From positions 111,737,214 through 111,801,213 of the forward strand of contig CM068830.1 in the NCBI GenBank assembly GCA_028554795.2: DNA of 64,000 nt, written 5' to 3'. Within the stretch, counting starts at the first letter, position 1; every line of letters begins with the position of its first letter. The notes under the pieces were generated by a model. That model saw only the letters and a list, made by a program, of their open reading frames with translations. It made no database searches and was not told the DNA's origin. A program made the position numbers and the translations under genes. Shown here one piece after another: positions 36,251-48,969 of the stretch. The stretch comes from Sinohyriopsis cumingii. Its lineage: Eukaryota > Mollusca > Bivalvia > Unionida > Unionidae.

Positions 36251-37459
36251 TGTGGCACCTACCACTGCGCAAGGTTGCATATAAGCGCAGATGAAGAACA
36301 ATTCAAGAAAGCAGGTTGGATAAGTACTGTGTGTCTGAAGTAGGATCTAAATACAATGCAAACTACTATAAAAAGTATAACACCACGAGGTTATTTAAAA
36401 AATGAAACAAAGGATAAAATGGGGGAACGGGTATTGTACAATGAACAACTCTGTACTGGAAAAGGAAGATTATACAATGAGAGTAAGTGAAATGCTAAAT
36501 GGCCTTAATAAGAAGAGATGCAAAAACGTAGATAATTGGAACAACTTGAAGAAAAAATAAACAGATTAGAAAACCAATCACATAATACGAAAAGATCTAA
36601 GAACTACAGAGAAAGGGAAAAGAAAAATGTAAAGAAATACTCAGTAATTATAAATCATGCAATAAAGTAAAACGAAAATGCAAGGGAACAGTTAACGAAT
36701 ATGATATGATATCAATCCTAAGGGACAATGGTAAGAGCATCAACAGAAGATGAAAAGTTTGAAAGAAAAACTGGCGTTCAGTTGCATTCTTACAAACAGA
36801 CTATAATATATTAAGTAAGATACTAACAAATAATATTAAAATATGCATGAATAAACTAATTAATATCAATCAAAGCTGTGCTGACGGAGGAAGTAATACA
36901 CTAAATAGGATACTTACGCTAGAGATGAAATTATACAGTACCTGCGTGCCACACAATAACGCTATAACTAATTTGGTTTCGCCTTAGAACATTTTGATCA
37001 TTTTCGTCGTACATGCGTACAACATTACCTAGGGTGGATAATTGTTTTTCTGGGTAAGCAACTGAACTAGCATGTATCACGTTGTAGATCGCTTGCGGCG
37101 AGAGACACTAAAGGCACGATATGCACGGGTATTTTACCCTTATTAACACTCACTCTCCTGTAGATTTAAGAAAAGTTTCTTTCCTTCTAACTGTCAGACT
37201 GGTCTTTTGGATCTAGTCAAGGAGTGAACGTTCTCCATTTTTGTTCTACAACCATAGGGATCAGTGTTACATTTATATTTAATTTGATATGTGAATCATA
37301 TTCAGTTTTTGAAGTCGTATCGTGAAATGATGACTTTACTACTATGCGGATTTGAAACGTTGTGAACTTTTGAACTGTTACAAGTCGTTATTAGGTGTTT
37401 AATTTAGTAGCATGTATATATAATTTTTAATTCTGTACTTGTCATTATGACCAGTTTGG
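36251..37459. other. No gene recognised
   Basis: A-rich sequence to about 36930, then mixed composition. No ORF of note and no repeat that I can define. Confidence 0.5.
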
Positions 37460-37895
37460 TTTTATTGTAGCTGTCTGTACGTATGTATATACGTATGTCT
37501 GTGCGCATGATGGATCCATCAAAGGTGGGTGTAGCCAATACAAGTGGACCAACCCAATTTAGGAGAACTGTGTGATGTCTGTATATGTCTGTACGTATGT
37601 CTATACGAATGTCTGTGCGCATGGTGGATCCGTGAATGGCGGGTGTGGCCAATACAAGTAGACCAACCCAATTCAGGAGAACTGTGTGATGTTTGTACGT
37701 AAGTGTATGCGAGTAAATCAGGCTGTCTGTCTGGCCGTCTGTGTCTCTGTATGTATTTGGAAGATGATGTAATCAACAATGCCATAGAAACACTAAACCG
37801 CTAATTTGTAAGCTTTTGCGCATGGTGGATCCATGAAGGGTGTGTGAGGCCAATACAAGTGTGGGCCAACTCAAGAATTCGGGAGAACCGTGTGG
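37460..37895. repeat. Minisatellite, ~114-bp unit, two copies plus a diverged third
   Basis: The block GTGCGCATG, TGGATCC, GGGTGTGGCCAATACAAGT, GACCAACCCAATT, AGGAGAACTGTGTGATGT starts at 37501 and again at 37615. A third diverged copy starts near 37817. The minus-strand ORFs here are repeat translations. Confidence 0.8.
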
Positions 37896-38030
37896 CTTTA
37901 TCAGTGGACACATTTGAAAGATTTTACAAATATTTATGAATCATACGGCTGTACAAATGACCTAGTCATATTTTGTTTCAATTGATTGTTGTTTCGATTA
38001 AATACAATTGAGTCATTTTGATTACATAAG

Positions 38031-38240
38031 ATTATTTGAATCTTACTTTCATCACGTGCGATTATGTGAATCACACTTTCATTTCAAGAGATTATTTGAA
38101 TCTTAATTTAATTCCATAATATTATTTGAATCCTATTTTCATTTCATGAGATTATTTGAATCTAACTTTTATTACGTGAGATTGTATGAATCTTACCGTC
38201 ATACATATGAATATATGAATCATTTTTTCATTTGAATGGG
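38031..38240. repeat. Perfectly phased 30-bp tandem repeat, 7 units
   Basis: ATTATTTGAATC-type starts fall at 38031, 38061, 38091, 38121, 38151, 38181 and 38211, exactly 30 bp apart. Unit: ATTATTTGAATCTTACTTTC plus ATTTCATGAG with substitutions only. No indel has accumulated in seven units. Confidence 0.9.
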
Positions 38241-38278
38241 ACGTATGTTCAGAGTATGAAAGAATCGCTGTATTTGTA

Positions 38279-39241
<963 letters not shown>

Positions 39242-41165
39242 ATTTGTGCTATCTGATCTGCGTAAGCACTATGTGATTCTGACTCATAAGTTTCGGTTTC
39301 ATTTCCAGTTACTCATATCATTCATCCTAACCTTACTATTTGCATTGTTCGCAACACAATTAAATCAAAATTCTTTCTGCTTCCTTATTATTCAATGAAG
39401 ATTTTTAATACACTGCATAGTAAGGACTCGTCTCTATACACTAATGTAACAGACAAACACTGTTTGTAATAATTGGTGAAAAATGATCAATAATACAGAA
39501 CTGTGTGGTAAGACAAGAAAGAAAAATAACATCTTACTATTAGGCTTGAATCCACGATCATCAAATTTGTGGTGAAGCTAAAGAAACGAAATCACCGTTA
39601 CAATAAATATGGTGGTGCTGGCATGAAAAGTGTTGATAATTGTTGTGTGTGTGGTGTATGATACAGTAATGATGAAAATGAATTTGTAAACATTATATCT
39701 ACTTGAAACAGATAGGCCGGCACACTATAACCTGGGCGACTGAGTTGCTGATGAAATGCACTAGTCCTTAATTTAAATATTTTTTCGAGACGTCTTCCTG
39801 GATAACAAATGTAATTGACAAAAAGACCCCATAAACAGTAGCCTGACTTTGGAAAACAGCATCATGGGCCGTGGCTGATATTTACTATAAAATTGAACAT
39901 AGAATAGTGTTATAATGTCAACAAAACCCACAAGGACGTATAGGAGAAACATTATAGCAGAAACATCTAACATTATTCTTAAAAGACAAATTTTAAGAAA
40001 AATGTTACTATGATTGCGTTTTAGAAGAAGGGAGAGGAACATAAGGCACTTAACACTTCAGCTCCGGTGTTGTAAATGCTGTAACCAAAATACGTACCAG
40101 AGATATAACATCTAACTGTGATGACATATATAGAAAATAACCAAATCTTACAATTGCAAATATATACATATAGATAATAACAAACATCATCGTTGATCTC
40201 AAATGATTATAATGGTTTCCCATTAATATAGAGATGGTATATATTATTTGGGAATCATTCATATCTTTACCTTTGTGAAAGTATAATGTTTTGAACAATT
40301 TAAGTGAAATGGCCTTGCAGTGTCTTGTTTACCTTCCTAACACCCACTGCTAAATAACTATTTGGTGTTTTTTGTCTTCCGTTTATGTTTTGATAAAAAA
40401 GAAAGATAGATCGTCGTTTTGATAAAACTATAGCATAGGCGAAGTCTAGCGTTAATTATATGTGTACAATCTTTCACCTATATAATAATAGATTACGAAC
40501 TGTTTTTGAATGATAATTAAGTATGGCTTAAACGAGTATAACGACGTTCCAAATTTCCCAACAAAAAAACTCCCTTTCAGCAATAGACTCTGATAACAAT
40601 AAGTATTGACCTAGAACTATCCTGGCGAAAATCCTTTTTAGGCTTGTTATTTCACGTGCTTTACCCACACGCGTACCTTTCCAAAATGGACCGCTGGTGT
40701 GTTTTGTTTCACATCAATTGAAATGTAAATGTAAGAAATGATATAAGTTGTAGTAGTAGTAGTTGTTGTTGTAGTGTTTGGTGCTGGCAGTGATAATGTA
40801 GTTACAACAACAACAGCAGTAATAGCAGTAGAAAGCTTACTAGTATCAACATAAGTCAAATGATAAAGTAACGAGGAAAAACAAACGGTTAGATTACTCG
40901 AAGTCACTGTCATTTCAAGCCAGACAATATTGCTCATAACAAGTGTTTCACAAGTCACAACATTGTAGAGAAGGGTGAAATAAAAGCACAACATAAAAAA
41001 TTTGGAAGGAAACTGCACTCTTTTTGTTTTAAAAAGCAGGTTCAGAAACTGTTACGGACAACAAGCTTCGATGCAATACATGTGTCTATGACTGATCAAA
41101 ACCTAATAGTTACAAGTGATTTGCATGCTGAGGACTCGAAACAAAAGAAGGTAAATACAATTTCT

Positions 41166-41757
41166 TCAACTCTAGGAGAATGGACTCCTTCCTACAGAAC
41201 CATGCGTAGGGAGGAGGTAGTCATTGCGAGAATCCGAATTGGTCATACTTACATCACCCACTCACACATACTAAAAGGTGAAGACCCACCAGAGTGCGTT
41301 TCTTGCAATTAACCATTCACTGTCAACCACTTTTATGATGGAGTGTTTTGACCTGCAACCTACGCGCAATCAGTATTACAATGTGCATGACATGAAGGAA
41401 CATTTTGATACAATAAACATCACTCGTATTATAGAGTTCCTGAAAGCAGTAAACATTTACTCTAAACTCTAACTTTTATGCTATCATGTTGTGCAGTTTT
41501 ATATAATATATATACCGTCCTATTTTAATACCTTTTCATCATTTTTCATTAACATAGAACATTTACATCCCCCGTTGATCGGGAAGTTACCATCTTACCG
41601 TTTTAATTTCAACCATTTGTTCTTTTATATCGCTGGTCGGTATAGGACCTTTTATAATTTTTAAAAGATTATACAAATAACATTTTGTTTGGCGCTAAAT
41701 AGCCTAACAGTGCTGATGCGCCGTTAAAAATAAAAACAATCAATCAATCAATCAATT
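41166..41757 (+). mobile_element. LINE copy E, short 3' fragment with target-site duplication
   Basis: 5'-truncated copy starting at the C-terminal zinc-knuckle region of ORF2 (CTCTAGGAGAATGGACTCC) and running through the 3' UTR, stem-loop (41691-41722) and tail. CAATTTCT occurs at 41158-41165 and 41753-41760, a likely 8-bp target-site duplication, although CAAT overlaps the tail unit. The ORF2 remnant (to about 41472) has a stop in the knuckle (GAA to TAA near 41310) and one inserted T near 41334. The UTR has a small insertion and a deletion. It is more diverged than A-D. Confidence 0.88.
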
Positions 41758-41899
41758 TCTACATTATTCAATCATAATAATGCATTATCATTCAATTTGA
41801 TGATTCATAAATCAGAGTAATGACAGCCAAAATAAAAGAATAAAATCATTTATCATCCATCATACAGCCCACAAGATATCACACTAAATGTCATGTGTC

Positions 41900-42370
41900 T
41901 GAGAGACATGGCCTTTTCCTCAGTTCCTAATTGCAATCTAAAAATTGCAAAAGGTCTATAACATTTTAAAGTTGAGACATGGTTTAGAAGAGGTAACCGA
42001 TCAGCTCCATTTAATATCGTGGCAGAGAGAGAGAGAGAGTGAGAGAGAGAGAAATGAAATTAGAAATTAAGCAGTCTAGATATTCCAGTGCAACATCACA
42101 TAATATGTGACAAGAGAGGTAATACATTCATGTCAGGCAGAGTAATAAGATCACATAAAAAGAAAAACGTAGCATAGATCTGAGATTAATGAAGGAATGT
42201 GAATTTCGTTGCGTTGTAATACAGACAATATTGACATTGAATGTGATATATACAATAGGGCCGTTCATGTAGAGGTGGTAAAACAGCATACAACCATACA
42301 ACTCAGTATTGTTACACTCAGGTACACAATGTAGCTCACAATAACACCGCGATTTAACATTGTGTCCAAA
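41900..42370. repeat. Tandem duplication, copy 1
   Basis: Matches 42610-43060 in the same orientation, with anchors CAGTT-CTAATTGCAAT at 41921 and GGTAAAACAGCAT at 42276, about 700-715 bp before the matching anchors of copy 2. It contains a GA run (42026-42052) lacking in copy 2. The minus-strand ORF 42128-42406 shares a stretch (MLFYHLYM versus MLFYQPYM) with an ORF in copy 2, but the frames are not conserved overall. Confidence 0.75.
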
Positions 42371-42609
42371 ACTAAATTTGATCCTAGAGTCGATTATAAT
42401 TTGCATTGTTTGTTAGTTAGTTTTTTTAATTTCTTTATTTCATTATATGCTATTGTAATGTAACATTTTATATTGCACTAAACCTTGTCCAAATTAAATT
42501 TGTTTTCTACTTGACTTGAATTAATTTTTAAAATTATGTAAACAACTGATACACAGCTAAAATATACTCAATGTTTATGGGTTAAAACCAAAAGGTTGTG
42601 CAAATCGAA

Positions 42610-43060
42610 GCCACGATCTTTTCAAGATCTTCATACAGTTCATAATTGCAATTTAAGGATTGCAAAATGCATGTAACATTTTCAAGATCGGACACATGGT
42701 TACGGGGAGGTAACCGATCCACTCCAATTAATATCACGGCAGAGTGAGTTATTAAATAATTTAGAAATTAATCTATTTAGAAGTTGCCGTACAACATCAC
42801 ACAATATGCATGTTAGATTCTATGTGACAATAATGGTAATACATTTATGTTAGGTCGAGTAAGTAGGAAACATACCAGAAATACGTTGTACAGATCTGAT
42901 ATGAATTGGTACGAGCTGATACTGATCATATTGGCATTCAATGTGACATGCACAATAAGGAAGTACATATAGGGCTGGTAAAACAGCATTGAAACATCAC
43001 TCATGGCTGTTTATACGTTAGGTACAAAGTGCATCTCAACACGGAGATTATAATGGTGAC
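42610..43060. repeat. Tandem duplication, copy 2
   Basis: Diverged direct repeat of 41900-42370 (anchors at 42636 and 42977). Substitutions and small indels are spread evenly, so the duplication is old. No gene is supported in it. Confidence 0.75.
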
Positions 43061-44650
43061 CAAAACCACACTTTGCCGCTATGGTCAATTTCATGCATAT
43101 AGTGGAAGATGGCAACTTTAAAAATCGTGCAAATATAACCGTTCAATGGATATTGGTAATAAAATGTAGTGGTCCATAAAGGATAAATTAGAAGATGGGT
43201 GTAAAAGCAACGTGACAATTGCCCCAGATAGTAGTAGCCAATCACAGCTATAAAACTTCATGCGGCTATTTTTCCACATTAATCTGCACATATACTTGTG
43301 TCTGCACTAAAGTACTCTACCCATGATGTTTGGTATTGTAATTTCTGTTTTCGTAAGTCGCATAATTCAAATGTTACTACCACACAACCTCCCACCCGAA
43401 AAGGGATCTAACCACATCATTTTCCATATAATATAATCTCAATGCATTGATAACAAACTACTTTCATGCTTCCATTCACTTTAGTTAGTCCATTGTTTTG
43501 GCCTTGATATGCAGGTTTCGTCAATCTATTGTTTTCAGGTACTCCTGTAAATAATGACACCACTACGAGTCCATGCGTTATGTTGTCAGTAGGAAATTAA
43601 ACGCAGGATATTTCAAATGAAAGTAAATAGTCTATTGTCATCTAAAGGACATATAATGAAGTTCACGAAATGTATAACATAACAAATTAAATATATTTAT
43701 TAGTTACCAGATGCATCTCAGACTACTCAGTACTCTATTTGTCATGCAATACACGAATTAGCGGACCTATACCGTGGCTTGGAAGATAGAATTATAACCT
43801 TCTTAAGCAAATATAGAGTTGTTTGTTTTTTCAATTAGCTAATGCCATATCTTTATTATTCTTCCTCAAACAACCGAAGTAATATGTCGTAATTGAAAAG
43901 CTTTCTATTTATCATAATATATTTTTGCGTTCTTTATCGTTTTTAAAGTTTTCATTTGTTTTCCAAAGCGAAGTTTACAGAAACGAGTAATTGAGAAGGA
44001 TGACATTTTGGCTCTGTACCGCGATACTCCTCCTTTGAGTACTTAACCACAAATGTCAAACTCGTTTCTGGCTGTTGTTTAGGATGAATTTTAATCTTTG
44101 TACTCTGGAACTTTAAGGTCGAAATCAATGCAAACCCAAATAAGCTTTCAAGAACGTGTATTTGAAACTTAGGATAAGCAAGATTTTAGGCCGAGTAGGG
44201 TTTCCAGAGGGATAGATCCGTTATACAAATCATTTTAAACTGGTATTAATGTCATGCTCGGGGAGCCCTTGTCTATGACCATCAGCCGCGTAGAGCTCAC
44301 GGAGATTAATGTTGCTAGTGGATTGCCACAAACTTAGAACATGCTGTAGATGGATGTATTCCCAAGCCAAATTGCTTTCATGTGTCAGAGTCAATACTGG
44401 ACTGGACAATCAAATTTTGTTGAACTCGGTATCCGTTTGGGGTTGGCGCGTTTGTTTCTTTTAAATTTATTTTTGTGGTTTTTTTATATCTGACGAATAT
44501 TGTTCCATCTTTCTACCTTAGTCCATGACCAAGCTCTAAATTAGCCTCTACAAAATGCGTGTATTGGATTGCAGTTTTAATGCTGAAAGTTAGTCTTGGT
44601 GGTGCGTATGGTAAGATCTACCTTTTCTTTTATTTATTTTGATATGGTCC
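43061..44650. other. No gene recognised
   Basis: AT-rich DNA without ORFs of note or repeats that I can define. Confidence 0.5.
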
Positions 44651-44689
44651 TAACTCTTTTGGGCGTTAGTCGGTGAGGTTTACATTGAT

Positions 44690-45083
44690 AGATAAAAACC
44701 CCGAGGTGGAACTAAAACCGAAGGTGGACTCTATGGAGCCGCGCTGGGGAATCCTCCCGGTTAGATCTAGTTTCCAGCAGAAACTCAACCGAATGTGCAC
44801 ACTTACAGACGAGAACAAACGTTCGCTCATAGACGGCTAGAGCCTGTGGGAAACTATCGCTTCGAGCGAACACATCCTTGATAAAGGGGAATGTCCTTCT
44901 CCTCCTGATGCAAACCAGAAGGCAGAGTTACCCTTGGCACGTTGGAGCTCGTCAACCTTTCATCCTGATACCATATTGGGTTGGCAGCATTCGGAAAGTG
45001 GTGGCCATAACTAGGAACACGTGGCCCAGCACGTACGATCGAATGTCAGAGTGCCATATAGCAAGGCCGAACTTAAGTATTTC
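44690..45083 (-). other. GC-richer locus left of LINE F, coding-like remnant
   Basis: Base composition rises clearly against the neighbouring AT-rich DNA. Minus-strand translations contain protein-like runs (ILKFGLAIWHSDIRSYVLG) interrupted by stops. Without copy F this DNA is continuous with 47530 onward, where similar composition and minus-strand ORFs continue. Gene and family are unknown. Confidence 0.35.
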
Positions 45084-45096
45084 ACCCACCTTCGTC

Positions 45097-45381
45097 TCCC
45101 CCTGCGGGTCCGGGGTTGTAGAATTGGCCCGACGTGCCTCGCTGCGTGTCGTAAAAGGCGACTAAGTAGAGGCAACCTGTTTGCCGTGGGTTGCGTCCCG
45201 TGTCGGAGGAGGAAAGGATCCTGGTAGTTGAGCAGAGGCTTTCCCTGCAACACACTACTTTGGCCTCTACTTCTCTTAGACGGGTGGTCGGGATGGGCCC
45301 GGTTCCGACAAATCGGCTGGTCACGCCGAGCCCTAGGAGGTCTTTATTTACTCTCTCACCTTCTTCATCTGTCTTCTTGTA
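45097..45381 (+). promoter_or_regulatory. LINE F 5' UTR, partial
   Basis: Contains the GTCG...CGAC stem-loop at 45148-45162 and is nearly identical to the heads of copies B and C. The downstream ~270 bp of the UTR are lost in the deletion. Confidence 0.75.
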
Positions 45382-47235
45382 TCCAACTTTCTCTCCGACA
45401 GAGAATTCAAAGTACGAGTGGGCTCTACCCTCTCAGATCTGCACGAGCAAGAGATGGGTGTGCCCCAGGGCAGTATTTTATCTGTGACGCTCTTTAACAT
45501 CAAAATTAATAACATCACCAAGTGTTTGACTCCTGGTGTGGATTGTTCGTTATACGTTGATGATTTTCTAATATGTTATCGGTCAAAGCACATGCATACA
45601 ATTGAAAGACAACTGCAGCAAAATATAAACAAAATTCAAAATTGGGCCAATGCAAACGGTTTCAAATTCTCGAAATCAAAAACGGTATGCATGCATTTCT
45701 GTCAGTTAAGAAAACATCACGATGAACCGAACCTCACACTGGATGGAACACATATTCCAGTTGTTGAGGAAACACAATTTTTGGGTATTATCTTTGACAG
45801 AAGACTGACTTTTATTCCACACCTAAAACACTTGAAAGCCAAATGCTTAAAAGCACTTGACCTACTTAAAGTAGTAGCGCACACTGACTGGGGTGCTGAT
45901 AGAAAAGTCATCCTGAATTTATATAGAACGTTTATTCGCTCCAAACTAGACTATGGTTGCGTTGTGTATGGTTCAGCCCGAAAGTCATATCTTAAAATGC
46001 TTGATCCAATTCATCATCAGGGAATAAGACTGGCTCTGGGAGCATTTAAAACATCCCCGTGTGAAAGCCTTCTAGCTGAGGCGAATGAACCACCGTTATC
46101 GCATCGCAGACAAATGCTTTCCGCACAGTATGCTCTGAAATTAAAATCAAACCCTCTGAATCCTGCTTTTTCGGCTGTTTTTCAACCCAAATACAAAACT
46201 TTATACGGAAATAAACCAAACGTCATACCTTCCTTTGGCATTAGAATATCATCCAGCCTTGACACTACAAATATAGATCTTTCTAAAATTCAGAAAACGT
46301 CCATCTCCGAAATACCACCCTGGCTAATTAAACAAACAAAAGTTCTTTACACGCTACACGATGGCAACAAATCCGAAACAAACCTTTCTGTCTTCCACAA
46401 CTCTTACCATGAACTCCTCACCGAATTTAAAAACTACACCAGAATTTATACGGATGGATCAAAGGATGAGGAAAAGGCTGCTGCAGCCTTTGTTTGTGGA
46501 AATCACACAACGCAAGTTCGTTTACCAAACGGAGCATCAATTTTTACAGCCGAAATCAGAGCAATAGACCTTGCTCTGTAACATATAGAAAAGAAACACA
46601 TTTTAAACAGTATCATCTTCTCCGACTCGCTATCAGTACTCCAGTCACTACACAATAGAAAACTGGAGAACCCATTATTAAAAAACATACTCGTAAAAAA
46701 TACCGAGCTGAGTATCTCCCACAATATAATATACTGTTGGTTACCTAGCCACATTGGCATTAAAGGTAACAAAAATGCAGATCGCGCTGCTAAAATGGCC
46801 CTTACTCAAGAACCATCTGATTTTAAAATACCATATACTGATTTTAAACCTTGTATCAGAAAGTTCTTTCGTCAGAAGTGGCAGGCATCATGGAATGATG
46901 CTGTAAATAACAAACTTCATGCCATCAAGCCAACTCTAGGAGAATGGACTCCTTCCTACAGATCCATTCGTAGGGAGGAGATAGTCATTGCAAGAATCCG
47001 AATTGGTCATACTTATATCACCCACACCCACATACTAAAAGGTGAAGACCCTCCAGAGTGCGTTTCTTGCAATGAACCATTCACTGTCAAGCACTTTATG
47101 ATAGAGTGCTTTGACCTACAACCTACGCGCGATCGTTATTACATTGTGCATGACATGAAAGAACTTTTTGATACTATAAACATCACTCGTATTATAGAGT
47201 TCCTGAAAGCCGTAAATATTTACCCTAAACTCTGA
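45382..47235 (+). pseudogene. LINE F ORF2, C-terminal half, one stop
   Basis: In-frame reading from the deletion junction to the stop: end of the reverse transcriptase (GVPQGSILS, YVDD), RNase H (TDGSKDEEK, AEIRAIDLAL) and the C-terminal knuckle CVSC...KHFMIEC. One nonsense change (CAA to TAA at 46579-46581) falls in RNase H. The last RNase H motif reads NKNADRAAK instead of NEKADRAAK. The endonuclease and catalytic FFDLEKAYD region are absent, so even the open part could not work alone. Confidence 0.9.
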
Positions 47236-47677
47236 CTTTTATGCTATCAGCTTGTGCAGTTTTATGCAATATACATATACCGTCCCATTTTAATAACTAT
47301 TCATCATTTTTACATCTCCCGTTGATCGGGAAGTTTTATTTTGCACCGTTATCATCTTACCGTTTTTTAATTTCTACCATTTGTTCTTTTATATCGCTGG
47401 TCGATATAGGACCTTTTATACGTTTTAAAAGATTATAGAAATAACACTTTGTTTGGCGCTAAATAGCCTAACAGTGCCGATGCGCCGTTAAAAATAAATC
47501 AATCAATCAATCAAAAACCCACCTTCGTCATTGTGACAAACCTGCATAGAGCTACTCATGGTACAAAAGCGTCTCAATTCTAGTGCATCTGGCACAGCTA
47601 TTTGCAATTGAGGTTCCGATCAAGCTATGATGATTTAATGAACATCTAGCCGTTTAGGCGTCAGATTAAGCTGCTAC

Positions 47678-48011
47678 CTATCTACGCCAAGGCAAGTCCA
47701 GAAGGAATACATCCCTCATTAGAATGTTCATTGTAAATGGGAACAAGGGCTCAATAATTTTCAACAGATCGAACACATTCTGCGCGCGGAGCCAGCAGCC
47801 ACCCATCCTCCTGCACTTAAACGCGTTAGGAATTCCCATATAAAGATAAACTGCAATAAGGCGCGCCGCGGTCAACGATAGTTCCTGCGCCGTGGCGGTC
47901 CTCTACGATCTTGCGGTCTCTGTTCCAAAAGGTCAGGAGCTCAACTCGTTCCGCAAAATCGGCCAGTTGCCTCAGATACGTATGCGTCATATCAGCTCTC
48001 ACGAATGACAT
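47678..48011 (-). pseudogene. Unrecognised coding remnant, minus strand
   Basis: Two overlapping minus-strand frames (47826-48011 and 47678-47875) read like one protein split by a frameshift: THTYLRQLADFAERVELLTF and WNRDRKIVEDRHG in the first, then AFKCRRMGGCWLRAQNVFD and MRDVFLLDLPWRR in the second. Composition is ordinary for a folded protein and GC-richer than its surroundings. I do not recognise the family. It could be a host gene remnant, an unusual transposon or an old viral insertion. LINE F lies about 160 bp away in the same locus. Confidence 0.35.
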
Positions 48012-48019
48012 TGCTCTGG

Positions 48020-48850
48020 GAAGGAACGTTCGCTATGCTGAGTTTGTTGCCTTAGTTGTCTTTTAACAAGATATTAGGAATGAGATATGTGCTAGTGGTC
48101 ACTGCCGTTTAATTTGTTTGTGGTGTGTATGCTACGACGCTGCAGTCTTTGTTCCATCTCATAAAGATTGCGTTCATAAGTTGTTCCTGGCATGACTTTT
48201 AAGCATGAACATGTCAACATTTCTTCTTTCCAACTCGACACGTCACAGCCATGGAGTGGCGTATGGGGCTTGCTGTCCCGTGGTAGGATGGTCAAGAACG
48301 GGACTCAGCATATCATAATTGACAGAAACGCGTTGGATTAAGGAAATAGTGACTCCCTACACTGGAACTGTTCACCAAGACAGCGTCATAAAATTATTAT
48401 GTTTCTGCATGATATTATATGCACGGCTAACCCGCATAATCCAGGTCGAGTTATGTGTTTGGTCGATGAGTCAACCAGATCATATTAATAGACACCCCAT
48501 CCACCATCATTTTTTTTTTAAGTGCAGTGCAATAGACGATCAAACGCCACTAAGACCTATTCAGTTTAAAATCGGTGCTGCAAAATCTCATCGATAATTA
48601 AAAACGATCTCGCCAAGTCGATCAAATAGTTCTTCTTAGCATGTTAGTCGGGCGTCAGGGCAGCGAAGGGTGTTATATATTGAGTGTTTATGTCCATGAT
48701 TAAGGATTGTGTGTGGAATTTTTCTATACCTTACTTTCGCATTATTCTAAGCAGTAAACAAGATGCTTGCATAACAAGTGAGGTCATAGCTAAACTTGTT
48801 TATAAATTGGTGGAATTTTCCTTCAGAAATTACTCTCATTCACTTCCAGT
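48020..48850. other. No gene recognised
   Basis: Composition falls back towards AT-rich. Minus-strand ORF 48092-48295 and plus-strand ORF 48319-48597 have no recognisable motif. Confidence 0.4.
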
Positions 48851-48885
48851 CACACACACACACACACACACAGACAGACAGACAG

Positions 48886-48967
<82 letters not shown>
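48851..48967. repeat. Compound microsatellite (CA)n-(GACA)n-(AT)n
   Basis: CA run 48851-48872, GACA units to about 48888, then AT to 48967. ORFs crossing it are artefacts. Confidence 0.97.

Positions 48968-48969
<2 letters not shown>

Larger units (their letters stand above)
45097..47516 (+). mobile_element. LINE copy F, both ends present, ~3.3 kb deleted inside
   Basis: Head TCCCCCTGCGGG and the first ~285 bp of 5' UTR are followed directly by the second half of the reverse transcriptase, then RNase H, zinc knuckle, 3' UTR, stem-loop (47455-47486) and tail. A perfect 13-bp target-site duplication, ACCCACCTTCGTC, lies at 45084-45096 and 47517-47529. The junction near 45380 falls in TATC, shared by both parent positions (15379-15382 and 18703-18706 in B). 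Residues such as KQTKVL and KKHILNSIIF put it with copy D. Confidence 0.93.

Noticed and set aside
37404-37785. Two minus-strand ORFs sharing repeated segments
   Set aside because: The shared segments are translations of the ~114-bp minisatellite.
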